Counted from the stretch's first letter, positions 45,511 through 54,233 are shown. The stretch is DNA of 64,000 nt from Delftia sp. PS-11 (GCF_029870285.1 NZ_JACSYA010000015.1:1-64000); one strand, 5' to 3'. The notes: generated by a model from the letters alone, not told the origin. Program-made: numbers and translations.

Positions 45511-46058
45511 CTTTGCGCCTCTGCAGTCCAGGCCAGGGGCAGACATCCCTGACAGTGCAGCCGACCCGGATCAGAGGTTCTTTGCGCCGTTGTTACAAAT
45601 TTTTTTGGCAGCTCGCATGACCGAATCGGCACGATTTGAGACGCTCAGGAAGCGTTCCCTGCGGCCCAGGAGCGCTGCCTGTGCACGCCCAGCGGATGCG
45701 GTGCCGGCAACTGCCGCTTTTGCACTGCCTTTTTGCATGAATAGCGCACAACTCCAACCAGAGCCCACATACAGTTGAGCACTTTTGCCTGCCGATCAGC
45801 GCATATTGAAGACAGGCTTCACCAAATACCGGCGAATCATCAGGATCTGTGGCGATCAAGCCCGCAACGCACGCACCGTCAGGCGCCCCGACAGCCCATG
45901 CATGAAAAGCGCATGAATCATATGAATTTGCATCTAAAAACCCATGCTGCACAGCCTGAACCGCATTGCTAGAATCCGCCCCCGGCATACCTGCCCAACA
46001 GCACCTCCCTTGTAGTCAGCTGCCCCACAAAACATGTGAGCACCCGCTTTCTTTCGCC
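45511..46058. other. 548-base gene-free region upstream of the bioMNY operon
   Basis: No supported gene. Frames on both strands lack similarity and ribosome sites. It must carry the bioM promoter; a TAGAAT at 45970-45975 is a possible -10. I searched for a BirA-type split palindrome (TTGTAAACC-like) and a BioR-type TTATxxATAA box and saw neither. Confidence 0.45.
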
Positions 46059-46799
46059 ATGCCAGAACCCGACCGCACTGCTCAAACCCATCACGCCACT
46101 GCACGTCTGAGCGTGGAGGGCGTGCGTTTGCAGCGTGGAACCACCACGGTCTTTGACGGGCTGGACCTGCGGCTGGACGAGCCGCGCATCGGCCTTATCG
46201 GTGACAACGGCGCAGGAAAAACCAGTCTGTTCAGGCTGCTGTGCGGGCTGGACATGCCCCAGCGCGGCCGCGTGCTGCTCGATGGCATCGAACTGCATGC
46301 GGCACGTGCACAGCGCCCCGGCCAAGTCGGGCTGATGTTCCAGAACCCGGACGATCAGATCATCTTTCCCACGGTCGAGGAAGAACTGGCCTTGGGCCTG
46401 CGTCCCCTGGGACTGTCAAAGCGCGATGCCATCGCACAGGCGCGCACGCTGCTGGCACAGCGGGACCTTGCAGAGTGGGCGCCGCGCGCTGTTGCCGGCC
46501 TGAGCCAGGGACAGCGCCAGCAGGTGTGCTGGCTTTCCCTGCTGATCGCCGCGCCGCGCGTACTGCTGCTGGACGAGCCCTTCGCCAGCCTGGACCTGCC
46601 GGGCCAGGCCCGGCTGGCGCGTGATATCGCCGCAGCACCGCAGCAGGTGCTGGTCTCCACCCATGTGCTCGACCATGTGCGCAGCTTTGGCCGCGTCCTG
46701 TGGTTGGAGCGCGGGCGGCTGCGCGCGGACGGGCCGGGCCACGAGGTGTGCGCGGCCTACGAAGCCGATGTCGCCCGGCGGCTGCAGGCCTCGGATTGA
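46059..46799 (+). CDS. bioM: Biotin ECF transporter ATPase BioM
   Basis: A 246-residue ABC ATPase of the CbiO/BioM type. Walker A is GDNGAGKTSLF, the Q-loop QNPDDQIIFPTVEEELALGL is diagnostic of ECF transporters, the signature is LSQGQRQQVCWLS and Walker B is [12 protein letters not shown]. Start MPEPDRTAQTHH at 46059. It forms the energising module with BioN for the substrate-binding BioY. First gene of a six-gene operon. Confidence 0.93.
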   Translation: MPEPDRTAQTHHATARLSVEGVRLQRGTTTVFDGLDLRLDEPRIGLIGDNGAGKTSLFRLLCGLDMPQRGRVLLDGIELHAARAQRPGQVGLMFQNPDDQIIFPTVEEELALGLRPLGLSKRDAIAQARTLLAQRDLAEWAPRAVAGLSQGQRQQVCWLSLLIAAPRVLLLDEPFASLDLPGQARLARDIAAAPQQVLVSTHVLDHVRSFGRVLWLERGRLRADGPGHEVCAAYEADVARRLQASD

Positions 46800-46806
46800 G
46801 CGAGCC

Positions 46807-47400
46807 ATGGGAAGCCTCTACAGTGAATGCGGCAGCTGGCTCCACGCCTGGAGCGCGGGGCGCAAGCTGCTGCTCATGGCCTTGCTGGGGACAGGCCTGT
46901 TCCTTGCCCAATCGCCCTGGCTGCTGGCGCTGGCCGGCGTGGGCTGCGCGCTGCTGTGGTGGTCGCTGGGCAGCGCCGCCGATGGCGCGCGCCGGCTCAT
47001 GCTGTCGGTCATCGTGGCGGCCTCTGTGGTCGCGGGCTTGCATATATGGATGCAGCACTACGCGCTGGCCGCCACCAGCGCGCTGCGCCTGATCTGCGCA
47101 TCCACGCTGGGCGTGGCCCTGACCGTGAGCACCCGGCCCACCGACCTCATCGACGTGCTGCAGCGGCTGCTGGCGCCGCTGGCGCGCATCGGCATCCCCG
47201 CCGATCAGGTGGCTCTGCAGCTGGCGCTGATGCTGCGCTTCACCGAGCATTTCTTCGTGCAATGGAAACGCCTGGACGATGCCCACCGGCTGCGCACAGG
47301 ACATGCGGGGGGGCTGCGCCTGATCGCGCCGCTGACCATCCACATGCTGCAGGCCACGCGCCGCGTCTCCGACGCGCTGTGGGCGCGCCTGGGCCGATAA
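46807..47400 (+). CDS. bioN: Biotin ECF transporter T component BioN
   Basis: A 197-residue transmembrane coupling protein with four to five helices. The C-terminal cytoplasmic segments carry the ECF-T Ala-Arg-Gly-type coupling motif in altered form (RRVSDALWARLG and the PLTIHMLQATRR region). It starts 7 bases after the bioM stop. Length agrees with known BioN proteins (about 200). Confidence 0.88.
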   Translation: MGSLYSECGSWLHAWSAGRKLLLMALLGTGLFLAQSPWLLALAGVGCALLWWSLGSAADGARRLMLSVIVAASVVAGLHIWMQHYALAATSALRLICASTLGVALTVSTRPTDLIDVLQRLLAPLARIGIPADQVALQLALMLRFTEHFFVQWKRLDDAHRLRTGHAGGLRLIAPLTIHMLQATRRVSDALWARLGR

Positions 47401-47440
47401 ATCCCCTTTGCGCCTTTGTTTTTCAGCAAGGAACCCACCC

Positions 47441-48034
47441 ATGAATGCTTCCTCCACTGTTTCGCGCGCCTCGGCGCGCTCCATGGCACAGGTATCGCTG
47501 TTTGCCGCGCTGATGGCCGTGATGGGCCTGATCCCCAAGATCGACCTGCCCCTGGGCGTACCAATCACCATCCAGTCGCTGGGCGTGATGCTGGCCGGCG
47601 TCATGCTCGGTCCATGGCGCGGCCTGCAATCCATGCTGCTGTTCCTGGCGGCCGTGGCCGTGGGCCTGCCGCTGCTGTCAGGAGGACGCGGCGGCATTGC
47701 CGTCTTCATGGCGCCATCGGCGGGCTATCTGGCAGGCTATGCGCTGGCGGCATGCATCACCGGCCTGCTCATGCAGTGGCTGCCCCAGGGACGGCCGCTG
47801 CGCACCGCCATCAGCGCCTTCGTGGCGGCACTGCTGGGCGGCCTCGTCGCCCTGCATGCCTGCGGCGTGCTGGGCCTGATGCTGATGGCCAAGCTCAGCC
47901 TGACGCAGGCTTTCATGGGCACACTGCTTTTCGTGCCCGGCGATCTGGTCAAGTGCGCTCTGTGCGCGCTCATCGTGCACACAGTGGCACGCGGCATGCC
48001 CGACTGGCGCTTTGGCGGCCGTCAGCATGGCTGA
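47441..48034 (+). CDS. bioY: Biotin transporter substrate-binding component BioY
   Basis: A 197-residue six-helix S component. The conserved BioY segments are present: PLGVPITIQSLGVMLAGVML, the GGRGGIAVFMAPSAGYLAGY loop that contacts biotin, and FVPGDLVKCALCALI near the C-terminus. The ATG at 47441, after AAGGAACCC, is chosen over an upstream in-frame codon. Its last 8 bases overlap the start of the next gene (ATG 48027), so ligand uptake and the ligase are coupled. Confidence 0.95.
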   Translation: MNASSTVSRASARSMAQVSLFAALMAVMGLIPKIDLPLGVPITIQSLGVMLAGVMLGPWRGLQSMLLFLAAVAVGLPLLSGGRGGIAVFMAPSAGYLAGYALAACITGLLMQWLPQGRPLRTAISAFVAALLGGLVALHACGVLGLMLMAKLSLTQAFMGTLLFVPGDLVKCALCALIVHTVARGMPDWRFGGRQHG

Positions 48035-49502
48035 AGCGGCGCACCCTCATCCGCTGGCCGCCCCCCTGCAGGCGCCCTGGACGCTGGTCCATGGCCCCCT
48101 GGCCTACTGGGCGGAGCAGCGCCCCGAAGCCATTGCCCTGCAAAGCGAAGCGGGTCAATGGACCTTCGGCGCACTGTACCAAGCCGTGCAGGAGCGCAGC
48201 GCAGCCCTGGTGGCTGCGCAGGCCCCGGCCATGCAGTTGCTGGACACCCGTGGCGCCACGCTGGACAGCGTCGTGGACTTCCTGTCCATCGCGCACAGCG
48301 GGCGCTGCGCAGCCGTGGCCGACCCCGACTGGCCCGATGCAGTGCGCAGCCGCATCGCGGGCTGGCTGCCTGGCGAACCCAGCACACGGTCCGGCGCACA
48401 GCCCACCGATGCGTTCTACACGGGCTTCACCTCCGGCAGCACAGGCCTGCCCAAGGGCTTCATGCGCCACCACCAGTCATGGACCGAAAGCTTTCGCGTC
48501 TGCCTCCAGGACTTCGGCCCCGCCGCAGCACAGCGCACCATGGCACCGGGGCGCATCTCGCACTCGCTGTTTCTGTTTGGCGTGATGCACGGCCTGTGGT
48601 GCGGAGCAGGCGCCATCGTGCAGGAAAAATTCTCTGCAGCGCGCTGCCTGGCCGAACTGGCCCGGGGGTCGGCCCCCTGCCTTGTCGCCGTCCCCAGCCA
48701 GCTGCTGCTGATGCTGCAATGGGCAGCGCACCGCAGGATCGACCCGATCGAAGGCGTCGCGCTGATCATGATCAGCGGCGCACGCTGGATGCGCGCCCAG
48801 ACACCGGCGCTGCGCGCCCTGTTCCCACGCGCCCGCATCATCGAGTTCTATGGCGCCTCGGAAGCCAGTTTCATCGCCTGGATGGATGCCAGCGAGGATG
48901 CGCCACCCCAGGCCGTAGGACGCCCCTTCAGCAACGTGCAGCTGCAAATCCGCCACGCGCAGGACACAGATGCCGGCGCGGGGGGTGACGGACTGATCTA
49001 CATGCGCAGCCCCATGCTGTTCATGGACTATGTCGGCGAGGCGCGCGACGGCACAGCCGCCTTGCGTGACGGCCCCTGGCTGTCCGTGCGCGACATGGGG
49101 CATATCGATGAAAACGGCCTGCTGTGCCTGGCAGGCCGCCAAAGCCGCATGCTGGTCACCCAGGGCAAAAACCTGTTTCCCGAGGAAGTGGAGGCCCTGC
49201 TGGCCGATCACCCTGCAGTGGCGCAGGTCTCCATACAAGGCGTTCCCGATGCGCTGCGCGGCCTGCAGGTCCATGCCATCGTGCAATGGCGCACCCAGCC
49301 GCCGGACAATGCGCGCCAGCATCTGGCGGCCTGGCTGCGCGAACGCCTGGAGGCCTTCAAACTGCCGCGCCAATGGTGGATCTGCACAGACTGGCCGCAG
49401 ACCGCCAGCGGCAAGACCGACCATGGCCGGCTGGCACGGGCCCTGGCGGCCACGCTGGCACAGCAGACAGGCGAGCCATTGCTGGAGCCGATGGCGCCAT
49501 GA
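48027..49502 (+). CDS. AMP-binding acyl-CoA ligase of the biotin-uptake operon
   Basis: A 491-residue ANL-superfamily ligase with a degenerate N-terminal domain. P-loop TSGSTGLPKGF, the EFYGASEASFIAW region (A5), DMGHIDENGLLCLAGRQSRM hinge and the catalytic Lys in QTASGKTDHG are all present. Aspects such as EFYGASE resemble ligases for small or cyclic carboxylates rather than classical fatty acids. It overlaps bioY and is followed by a thiolase whose ATG overlaps its TGA. Substrate unknown; biotin or a pimelate-like acid is a hypothesis based only on the operon. Confidence 0.88.
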   Translation: MAEAAHPHPLAAPLQAPWTLVHGPLAYWAEQRPEAIALQSEAGQWTFGALYQAVQERSAALVAAQAPAMQLLDTRGATLDSVVDFLSIAHSGRCAAVADPDWPDAVRSRIAGWLPGEPSTRSGAQPTDAFYTGFTSGSTGLPKGFMRHHQSWTESFRVCLQDFGPAAAQRTMAPGRISHSLFLFGVMHGLWCGAGAIVQEKFSAARCLAELARGSAPCLVAVPSQLLLMLQWAAHRRIDPIEGVALIMISGARWMRAQTPALRALFPRARIIEFYGASEASFIAWMDASEDAPPQAVGRPFSNVQLQIRHAQDTDAGAGGDGLIYMRSPMLFMDYVGEARDGTAALRDGPWLSVRDMGHIDENGLLCLAGRQSRMLVTQGKNLFPEEVEALLADHPAVAQVSIQGVPDALRGLQVHAIVQWRTQPPDNARQHLAAWLRERLEAFKLPRQWWICTDWPQTASGKTDHGRLARALAATLAQQTGEPLLEPMAP

Positions 49503-50710
49503 GCCATGGCCCTTTTTTCCTGGGCTGGGCGCGCAGCCCCGTCGCCCCCGTGGGCGGTGCGCTGCGTGCGCTGGAGCCCCATGAACTGGCAGCGCCCGTG
49601 CTGCAGGCCCTGCTGTCGCGCGCAGGGCTGCCTGCCTCGGCGGTGGATGCCGTGGTGCTGGGCAATGCGCTGGGCGCTGGCGGCAACCCCGCACGCATGC
49701 TGACCCTGGCCGCCGGACTGCCCGAGCGCTGCGCGGCGCACAGCGTGGATACGCAATGCTGCTCGGGCCTGGACAGCATTGCACTGGCCGTGGGCCTGCT
49801 GCAATCGGGACAGGCCGATATCGTCGTCGCCGGAGGCGCCGAGGCCTGGAGCCGTGCGCCCCTGCGCCAGACGCGCCCGCGCCACGCGCACGAGCTGCCC
49901 GTGCCTTATGAGCGCCCGCCTTTCTGTCCCGATCCCGCGCGCGACCCTGATCTGTTGCAGTCCGCCGCAGACCATGCGCTGGCGCATGGCATGGACCGCG
50001 CGCAGCAGGAAGCCTATGCCGCCCACAGCCATGCGCGCGCGCTGGCGCACTGCGGGCAGATGGCGCAGGAAATCGTGCCCATGGCCGGACTATTGCACGA
50101 TGCCTATCCACGCGCACTGAGTGCAGCCCGGATGGCGCGCATGCCCGTTGCGGCACGCTCCGGCCAGCCAGCCACCCCTGCGGCACTGGCGCAGCACGCG
50201 CTGAGCACGGCCACCATCTCCCCCAAGGCAGATGGCGCAGCCCTGGTCCTGATGGGCACGCCACAGGCCTGCGCACGCTACGGTCTGCGCCCTCTGGCCC
50301 GCTGGATCGCCAGCGCATCGCTGGGCCACGCGCCTGAAACACCACTGGTCGCCGCCGCACTGGCAGCCCGGCAGGCACTGGCGCGTGGCGCCCAGGCGCT
50401 GGGGATGGCGGGCCTGCAGGCCAATGCGCTGCGCGCCGTGGAGCTGCACGACGCATTCGCCGTGCAAGGCATGGATTTCGCGCAGGCGCTGGAATTGGAG
50501 CCCGGGCAGTTCAACACTGCTGGCGGCGGCCTGGCACGGGGCCACCCGATTGGCGCCTCCGGGACCATCGCGCTGGTGCGCGCCCTGGCAACGCTGCACG
50601 GCACACATGCCGGCATGCCCGCCCACGGCATCAGTCTGGGGCTGGCGGCGATTGCAGGCGCAGGCGGCATCGGCGCAGCCTGCCTGGTTCAGACACTGGA
50701 ATCCCCATGA
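49499..50710 (+). CDS. Thiolase-family protein with an altered C-terminal catalytic motif
   Basis: A 403-residue thiolase. The acyl-accepting Cys87 is in DTQCCSGLDS and the base His in LARGHPIGASG. The usual NEAFA motif reads HDAFA, as in SCP2-like thiolases (HDCF). The C-terminal C-x-G-G-G, whose Cys is the proton donor/acceptor in classical thiolases, reads IAGAGGIG with Ala386 at the Cys position. So a normal reversible Claisen reaction may be impaired. ATGA overlaps with both neighbours show tight coupling in the operon. Confidence 0.88.
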   Translation: MSHGPFFLGWARSPVAPVGGALRALEPHELAAPVLQALLSRAGLPASAVDAVVLGNALGAGGNPARMLTLAAGLPERCAAHSVDTQCCSGLDSIALAVGLLQSGQADIVVAGGAEAWSRAPLRQTRPRHAHELPVPYERPPFCPDPARDPDLLQSAADHALAHGMDRAQQEAYAAHSHARALAHCGQMAQEIVPMAGLLHDAYPRALSAARMARMPVAARSGQPATPAALAQHALSTATISPKADGAALVLMGTPQACARYGLRPLARWIASASLGHAPETPLVAAALAARQALARGAQALGMAGLQANALRAVELHDAFAVQGMDFAQALELEPGQFNTAGGGLARGHPIGASGTIALVRALATLHGTHAGMPAHGISLGLAAIAGAGGIGAACLVQTLESP

Positions 50711-51396
50711 ATTCAAACACCCTGCCAGACATCCACGAGCAGCTGGTGCACGCGCGCCGCTCCATACGGGCCTACCGGAGCGACCCTGTGCCCGAGGCAC
50801 TGCTGCAGCAGTTGCTGCGCGTCGCGCGCCAGGCCCCCAGCGGCGGCAACCTGCAGCCTGGCCACTTCACCCTGGTGCAAGGCCGCCTGCGCGATGCGTT
50901 GACACAGGCCCTGCTGGCCGACTGGCAAGGCGGTGTGCCCGAAAAAGAGGATTACAGCTACTTTCCACGCCCCATGCCCATGGCGCTGCGCAAGCGGCAG
51001 GTGGCATCGGCACAGGCCTTGTACGGTGCGTTGGGCGTGGCACGCGAGGACCGCGCCGGGCGCGATGCGCAGTTCGCACGCAACTACCGCTTCTTCGACG
51101 CCCCCGTGGCCCTGGTCATCACCATCGATTCACGCTTCGGCGCCGGTGGCTATATGGACCTGGGCATGGCTTTGCACGGCCTGCAACTGGCTGCGGCGGC
51201 ACGGGGCCTGGGCAGCTGCGCCATCGGTGCACTGGCATCCTACCCAGACACGGTACGCCGCGTGCTGGGACTGCCCGCCAGCGAACATATCGTCTGCGGC
51301 ATGGCCCTGGGCTGGCCCAACGAAGACGCGCCCGTCAACCGCACCCAGACCACGCGCGCACCGCTGCACGAATACTACAGAGTGCTGGGAGAATAA
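50707..51396 (+). CDS. Nitroreductase family oxidoreductase
   Basis: A 229-residue FMN-dependent nitroreductase-fold enzyme. FMN-binding RRSIRAYRSDPV and RQAPSGGNLQPGHF are at the N-terminus, and the dimer-contact YMDLGMALHGLQLAA and a C-terminal GLGSCAIGA segment follow. The ATG overlaps the thiolase stop (ATGA at 50707-50710). Members reduce nitroaromatics, quinones or enones; its role beside a ligase and a thiolase is unclear, but it could act on an acyl-CoA double bond. Last gene of the operon, 1 base before a strong bidirectional terminator. Confidence 0.88.
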   Translation: MNSNTLPDIHEQLVHARRSIRAYRSDPVPEALLQQLLRVARQAPSGGNLQPGHFTLVQGRLRDALTQALLADWQGGVPEKEDYSYFPRPMPMALRKRQVASAQALYGALGVAREDRAGRDAQFARNYRFFDAPVALVITIDSRFGAGGYMDLGMALHGLQLAAAARGLGSCAIGALASYPDTVRRVLGLPASEHIVCGMALGWPNEDAPVNRTQTTRAPLHEYYRVLGE

Positions 51397-51397
51397 A

Positions 51398-51420
51398 AAA
51401 AGCTGCCATCGGCAGCTTTT
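51398..51420. terminator. Bidirectional terminator between the bio operon and metQ
   Basis: AAAAGCTGCC (51398-51407), loop ATC, GGCAGCTTTT (51411-51420): a perfect 10-bp stem flanked by A on the left and T on the right. It terminates the bio operon on the plus strand and metQ on the minus strand. Confidence 0.9.
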
Positions 51421-51492
51421 GCAAGTGGTCTTCGCTTTCACCTGGGGCACCGGGAAGGGTGCCGCCAGGCAGAAAGTGCGCAGCAGCACGGC

Positions 51493-52311
51493 TCAGAACG
51501 CGGGGATCACCGAACCCTTGAACTGCACCTCGATGAACTTGCGCACATCATCCGAGTGATAGGCCTTGATCAGCTGCGCCACCCAGGGCTTGGTCTTGTC
51601 GGCATCACGCGTGACCAGAATGTTCACGTAGGGGTTCTTGGCCGCTTCCTGCGCGATGGAGTCGGTCTTGGGATTCAGGCCCGCAGAAATGGCAAAGTTG
51701 GTGTTGATGGCCGATGCGTCCAGATCATCCAGCGAACGTGGCAGCTGGGCAGCATCCAGTTCCACGAAGCGCAGCTTTTTGGGATTGGCGACCACATCCA
51801 GAGGCGTGGCCTTCAGGCCCGCATTGTCCTTGAGCTTGATCAGGCCCTGCGCCTGCAACAGCAGCAGCACGCGGCCACCATTGGTGGGATCGTTGGGGAT
51901 GCCGAACCTGGCGCCCTGGGGCAGATCCGCCAGCTGCTTGATTTTCCGGGAATAGATGCCGATGGGGAAATTCACCGTATCGGCCACCCAGCCGATCTTG
52001 TAGCCACGGTCACGCACCTGCGCATCGAGATAGGGCCGGTGCTGATAGCTGTTGGCATCCAGGTCGCCTGCCGACAGCGCGGCATTGGGCTGCACATAGT
52101 CACCGAATTCGACGATCTGGATCTTCAGACCGTCCTTTTCGGCGACCTTCTTGACCTGCTCCATGATCTGGGCGTGCGGGCCGGCCGTGACACCGATCTT
52201 GATGGGCTTGTCCTGCGCTTGCACAGGCAGTGCCAGCAGTGTCAGAGCGGCAGAGCCTGCAACGGCGGCAGCAGTCAGTGTCTGTCGGAGAAAAAAGCGC
52301 TTGGTGGGCAT
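51493..52311 (-). CDS. metQ: Methionine ABC transporter substrate-binding protein MetQ
   Basis: A 272-residue NlpA/MetQ-family binding protein. A signal peptide (twin-Arg-free, ALTLLALPVQAQ) is followed by IKIGVTAGPHAQIMEQVKKV, FGDYVQPNAALSAGDLDANS and YQHRPYLDAQV, the methionine-contact regions of the family. No lipobox is evident. No metN/metI genes are nearby, so it is an orphan that probably serves a transporter elsewhere in the genome. Confidence 0.92.
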   Translation of the reverse strand: MPTKRFFLRQTLTAAAVAGSAALTLLALPVQAQDKPIKIGVTAGPHAQIMEQVKKVAEKDGLKIQIVEFGDYVQPNAALSAGDLDANSYQHRPYLDAQVRDRGYKIGWVADTVNFPIGIYSRKIKQLADLPQGARFGIPNDPTNGGRVLLLLQAQGLIKLKDNAGLKATPLDVVANPKKLRFVELDAAQLPRSLDDLDASAINTNFAISAGLNPKTDSIAQEAAKNPYVNILVTRDADKTKPWVAQLIKAYHSDDVRKFIEVQFKGSVIPAF

Positions 52312-52436
52312 GGGAGCGGTTCCTCGTAACCTTCAAAACTCAGGCGCACACTGTAGCGCCATCGGATGCCGTCACAAGGCTTGCCATCAGGCTTTTGCGC
52401 AGAGATTGCGCGCGCCGGGAAATCAGCCGTCAGCCG

Positions 52437-52745
52437 TCAGTAATCGGGAAAGTCCGGCACGGCCATCACCTGATGGGCCACGATGTCCAGCACAGCATGG
52501 GGCTGGTCCTGGCGGTCGATCCAGACCTTGGGCGTGAAACTGCCGCGCAAAGCCACGGCATCGCCCTCGATCAGGCGGCGCAGCACATCGCAGGCCGTCG
52601 TATCGAAAGCCACCACATTGACCGGAATGGAAGAGCCGTCAGAGGCCTCGGAACGCACGCGGGCCACCATGAAGGGTCGGTGATTGCGGTCGCTGCGATG
52701 CTCGGGCGTACCGGTAAGCCGGCCGGTGATCATTCCATCCATCAT
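52437..52745 (-). CDS. OB-fold single-strand DNA-binding protein (SSB-like)
   Basis: A 102-residue SSB/PriB-like OB-fold protein. The first strand MITGRLTGTPEHRSDRN and the core strands FMVARVRSEASDG, PVNVVAFDTT and GDAVALRGSFTPKVWIDRQ follow the SSB pattern. The acidic C-terminal tip of true SSB is absent. The ATG at 52745 is one of three close in-frame ATGs; the one at 52733 is preceded by GGATGGA and matches SSB starts. Such extra SSB-like genes occur in Comamonadaceae; a role in primosome loading or plasmid biology is speculative. Confidence 0.8.
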   Translation of the reverse strand: MMDGMITGRLTGTPEHRSDRNHRPFMVARVRSEASDGSSIPVNVVAFDTTACDVLRRLIEGDAVALRGSFTPKVWIDRQDQPHAVLDIVAHQVMAVPDFPDY

Positions 52746-52867
52746 GTGGGCAAGCAATCAATGAGTAGTTACAAAAACAAGCCATTGTAGGTGCAGGATG
52801 GCACATGCCCAGGGCTTGCCGCCCCACCCTGCCGCGCAGGCGTGCATGCCGTGCGCGGACAAAGAAA

Positions 52868-52899
52868 AACGGGCTACAGAATCGCTTCTGTAGCCCGTT
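52868..52899 (-). terminator. Intrinsic terminator of the first tRNA-Pro gene
   Basis: AACGGGCTACAGAA (52868-52881) and 52886-52899 form a perfect 14-bp stem with loop TCGC. On the minus strand it is followed by TTTTTCTTT. It lies 12 bases past the tRNA CCA end. Confidence 0.9.
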
Positions 52900-52910
52900 G
52901 TTTTCGTTTA

Positions 52911-52987
52911 TGGTCGGCGTGGCGGGATTCGAACTCGCGACCCCTTGCACCCCATGCAAGTGCGCTACCAGGCTGCGCTACACGCCG
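52911..52987 (-). tRNA. tRNA-Pro (anticodon GGG), copy 1
   Basis: A 77-base tRNA with encoded CCA. Acceptor arm CGGCGTG pairs with CACGCCG, the D arm is GCGC..GCGC, the anticodon loop ATGGGGT with stem CTTGC/GCAAG gives anticodon GGG, and the T arm is GCGAGTTCGAATCCCGC. It closely matches E. coli proL and reads CCC/CCU. Confidence 0.96.
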
Positions 52988-53204
52988 AAGACTTGAATTA
53001 TAAGCACTAAAAAACGACCCAAAGGAAAAACACGCAAATTTTTCATCTTTTCATCAAAAAATCTGCTCCCCCTCCCCTGCCCATGGACCGCAAGCCAGCA
53101 AGGCTGACCAATCATCTGACATGCCCATATCACAGCGAACCGGAGGCATCCAGACAATTCAGCGCCTGCGCACTGACAGTTCATCACGGGCCATGCCAAA
53201 TAGA

Positions 53205-53235
53205 AAAAGCCTTCTGTCATGGACAGAAGGCTTTT
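53205..53235 (-). terminator. Intrinsic terminator of the second tRNA-Pro gene
   Basis: AAAAGCCTTCTGTC (53205-53218), loop ATG, GACAGAAGGCTTTT (53222-53235): a perfect 14-bp stem ending in T-rich DNA on the minus strand. It sits 5 bases past the CCA of copy 2. Confidence 0.9.
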
Positions 53236-53240
53236 CAAGT

Positions 53241-53317
53241 TGGTCGGCGTGGCGGGATTCGAACTCGCGACCCCTTGCACCCCATGCAAGTGCGCTACCA
53301 GGCTGCGCTACACGCCG
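53241..53317 (-). tRNA. tRNA-Pro (anticodon GGG), copy 2
   Basis: Identical over all 77 bases, including CCA, to the copy at 52911-52987. The flanks differ, and each copy has its own terminator, so this is a duplicated gene rather than a repeated region. It precedes copy 1 in transcription order and follows merR and ihfA in the usual Comamonadaceae arrangement. Confidence 0.96.
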
Positions 53318-53347
53318 AAGACTTAGATTATATACATGTTTTTGCCT

Positions 53348-53746
53348 TCAAAAGGAAAGCAAGGCACGAATTTGCAAAAGCTCCTCACGCATCGCTTCCA
53401 GGCCCGGCACATCCGCAGCATCCTTGCCCGTTTGCGGCGGCGGCGCCAGCACCGGCATGGGCAGCAGCTCCACGCCGGAGACGGGCGAAGCCGGCGCCTC
53501 CCGCAGGCGGTTGCGTGCGCCATTGATGGTAAAGCCTTGCTCATAGAGCAGCTCACGGATGCGGCGGATCATCAGCACCTCGTGGTGCTGGTAGTAGCGA
53601 CGGTTGCCACGCCGCTTCATAGGCCGCAGCTGCGTGAACTCCTGCTCCCAGTAGCGCAGCACATGCGGCTTGACGTCGCACAGATCAGCCACCTCACCAA
53701 TGGTGAAGTAGCGCTTGGCAGGAATCGGGGGCAAGGAGGCAACCAT
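53348..53746 (-). CDS. MerR-family transcriptional regulator
   Basis: A 132-residue MerR protein. The winged helix is FTIGEVADLCDVKPHVLRYW, followed by EQEFTQLRPMKRRGNRRYYQ, and a short C-terminal coiled coil ends in EELLQIRALLSF. This conserved member lies beside ihfA in most beta-proteobacteria; no metal- or drug-binding cysteines are present. Function unknown, probably constitutive nucleoid or growth regulation. Confidence 0.9.
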   Translation of the reverse strand: MVASLPPIPAKRYFTIGEVADLCDVKPHVLRYWEQEFTQLRPMKRRGNRRYYQHHEVLMIRRIRELLYEQGFTINGARNRLREAPASPVSGVELLPMPVLAPPPQTGKDAADVPGLEAMREELLQIRALLSF

Positions 53747-53894
53747 GGCAAAAAGCGTATGAAGTCAAGACAGATCACGTCCGCTGTGCCTGCAGCGGCA
53801 TTGCCGGCATGCAGAGCATGGCGGCAAGGCTACCGCAGCATGCGCCTGCGAGCCAGCCTGCGGCGCAGATACCCAGCACCGCAAGCTGCTGCAC

Positions 53895-54233
53895 TCAACC
53901 AACGGTGCGGCTGTCTGCCGTGCCGTCCTGGATCTGCTCCTTGAGCTTGCTGCTGGCATGAAAGGTCACCACGCGGCGTGCTTCGATCGGAATCTCTTCG
54001 CCCGTGCGGGGATTGCGCCCGGGCCGCGGTGCCTTGGTACGGATCTGGAAGTTGCCAAACCCGGACAACTTCACATCCTCACCCGCGACCAGGCTCTGCG
54101 AGATCAGCTCAAAAAACGCATCCACCATCTCCTTGGATTCACGCTTGTTCAGGCCAATCTCGTCAAACAGCAGGTCGGCCAGCTGCGCCTTGGTGAGCGC
54201 AGGCGAGTCCAGACTGTCCACTGCCAGTTCCAT
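53895..54233 (-). CDS. ihfA: Integration host factor subunit alpha IhfA
   Basis: A 112-residue DNA-bending protein. [20 protein letters not shown] and the HU/IHF signature [20 protein letters not shown] are complete, with the beta-arm Pro in APRPGRNP. It has a longer C-terminal tail ([17 protein letters not shown]) than E. coli IhfA (99). Start 54233 follows AAAGGAGA. It forms a heterodimer with IhfB and bends DNA at promoters and in recombination. Confidence 0.95.
   Translation of the reverse strand: MELAVDSLDSPALTKAQLADLLFDEIGLNKRESKEMVDAFFELISQSLVAGEDVKLSGFGNFQIRTKAPRPGRNPRTGEEIPIEARRVVTFHASSKLKEQIQDGTADSRTVG

Noticed and set aside
45511..46058. Biotin-responsive operator (BirA or BioR type) upstream of bioM
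   Set aside because: TTGTTACAA-like DNA at about 45590 has no second half-site, and no TTATxxATAA box is present.
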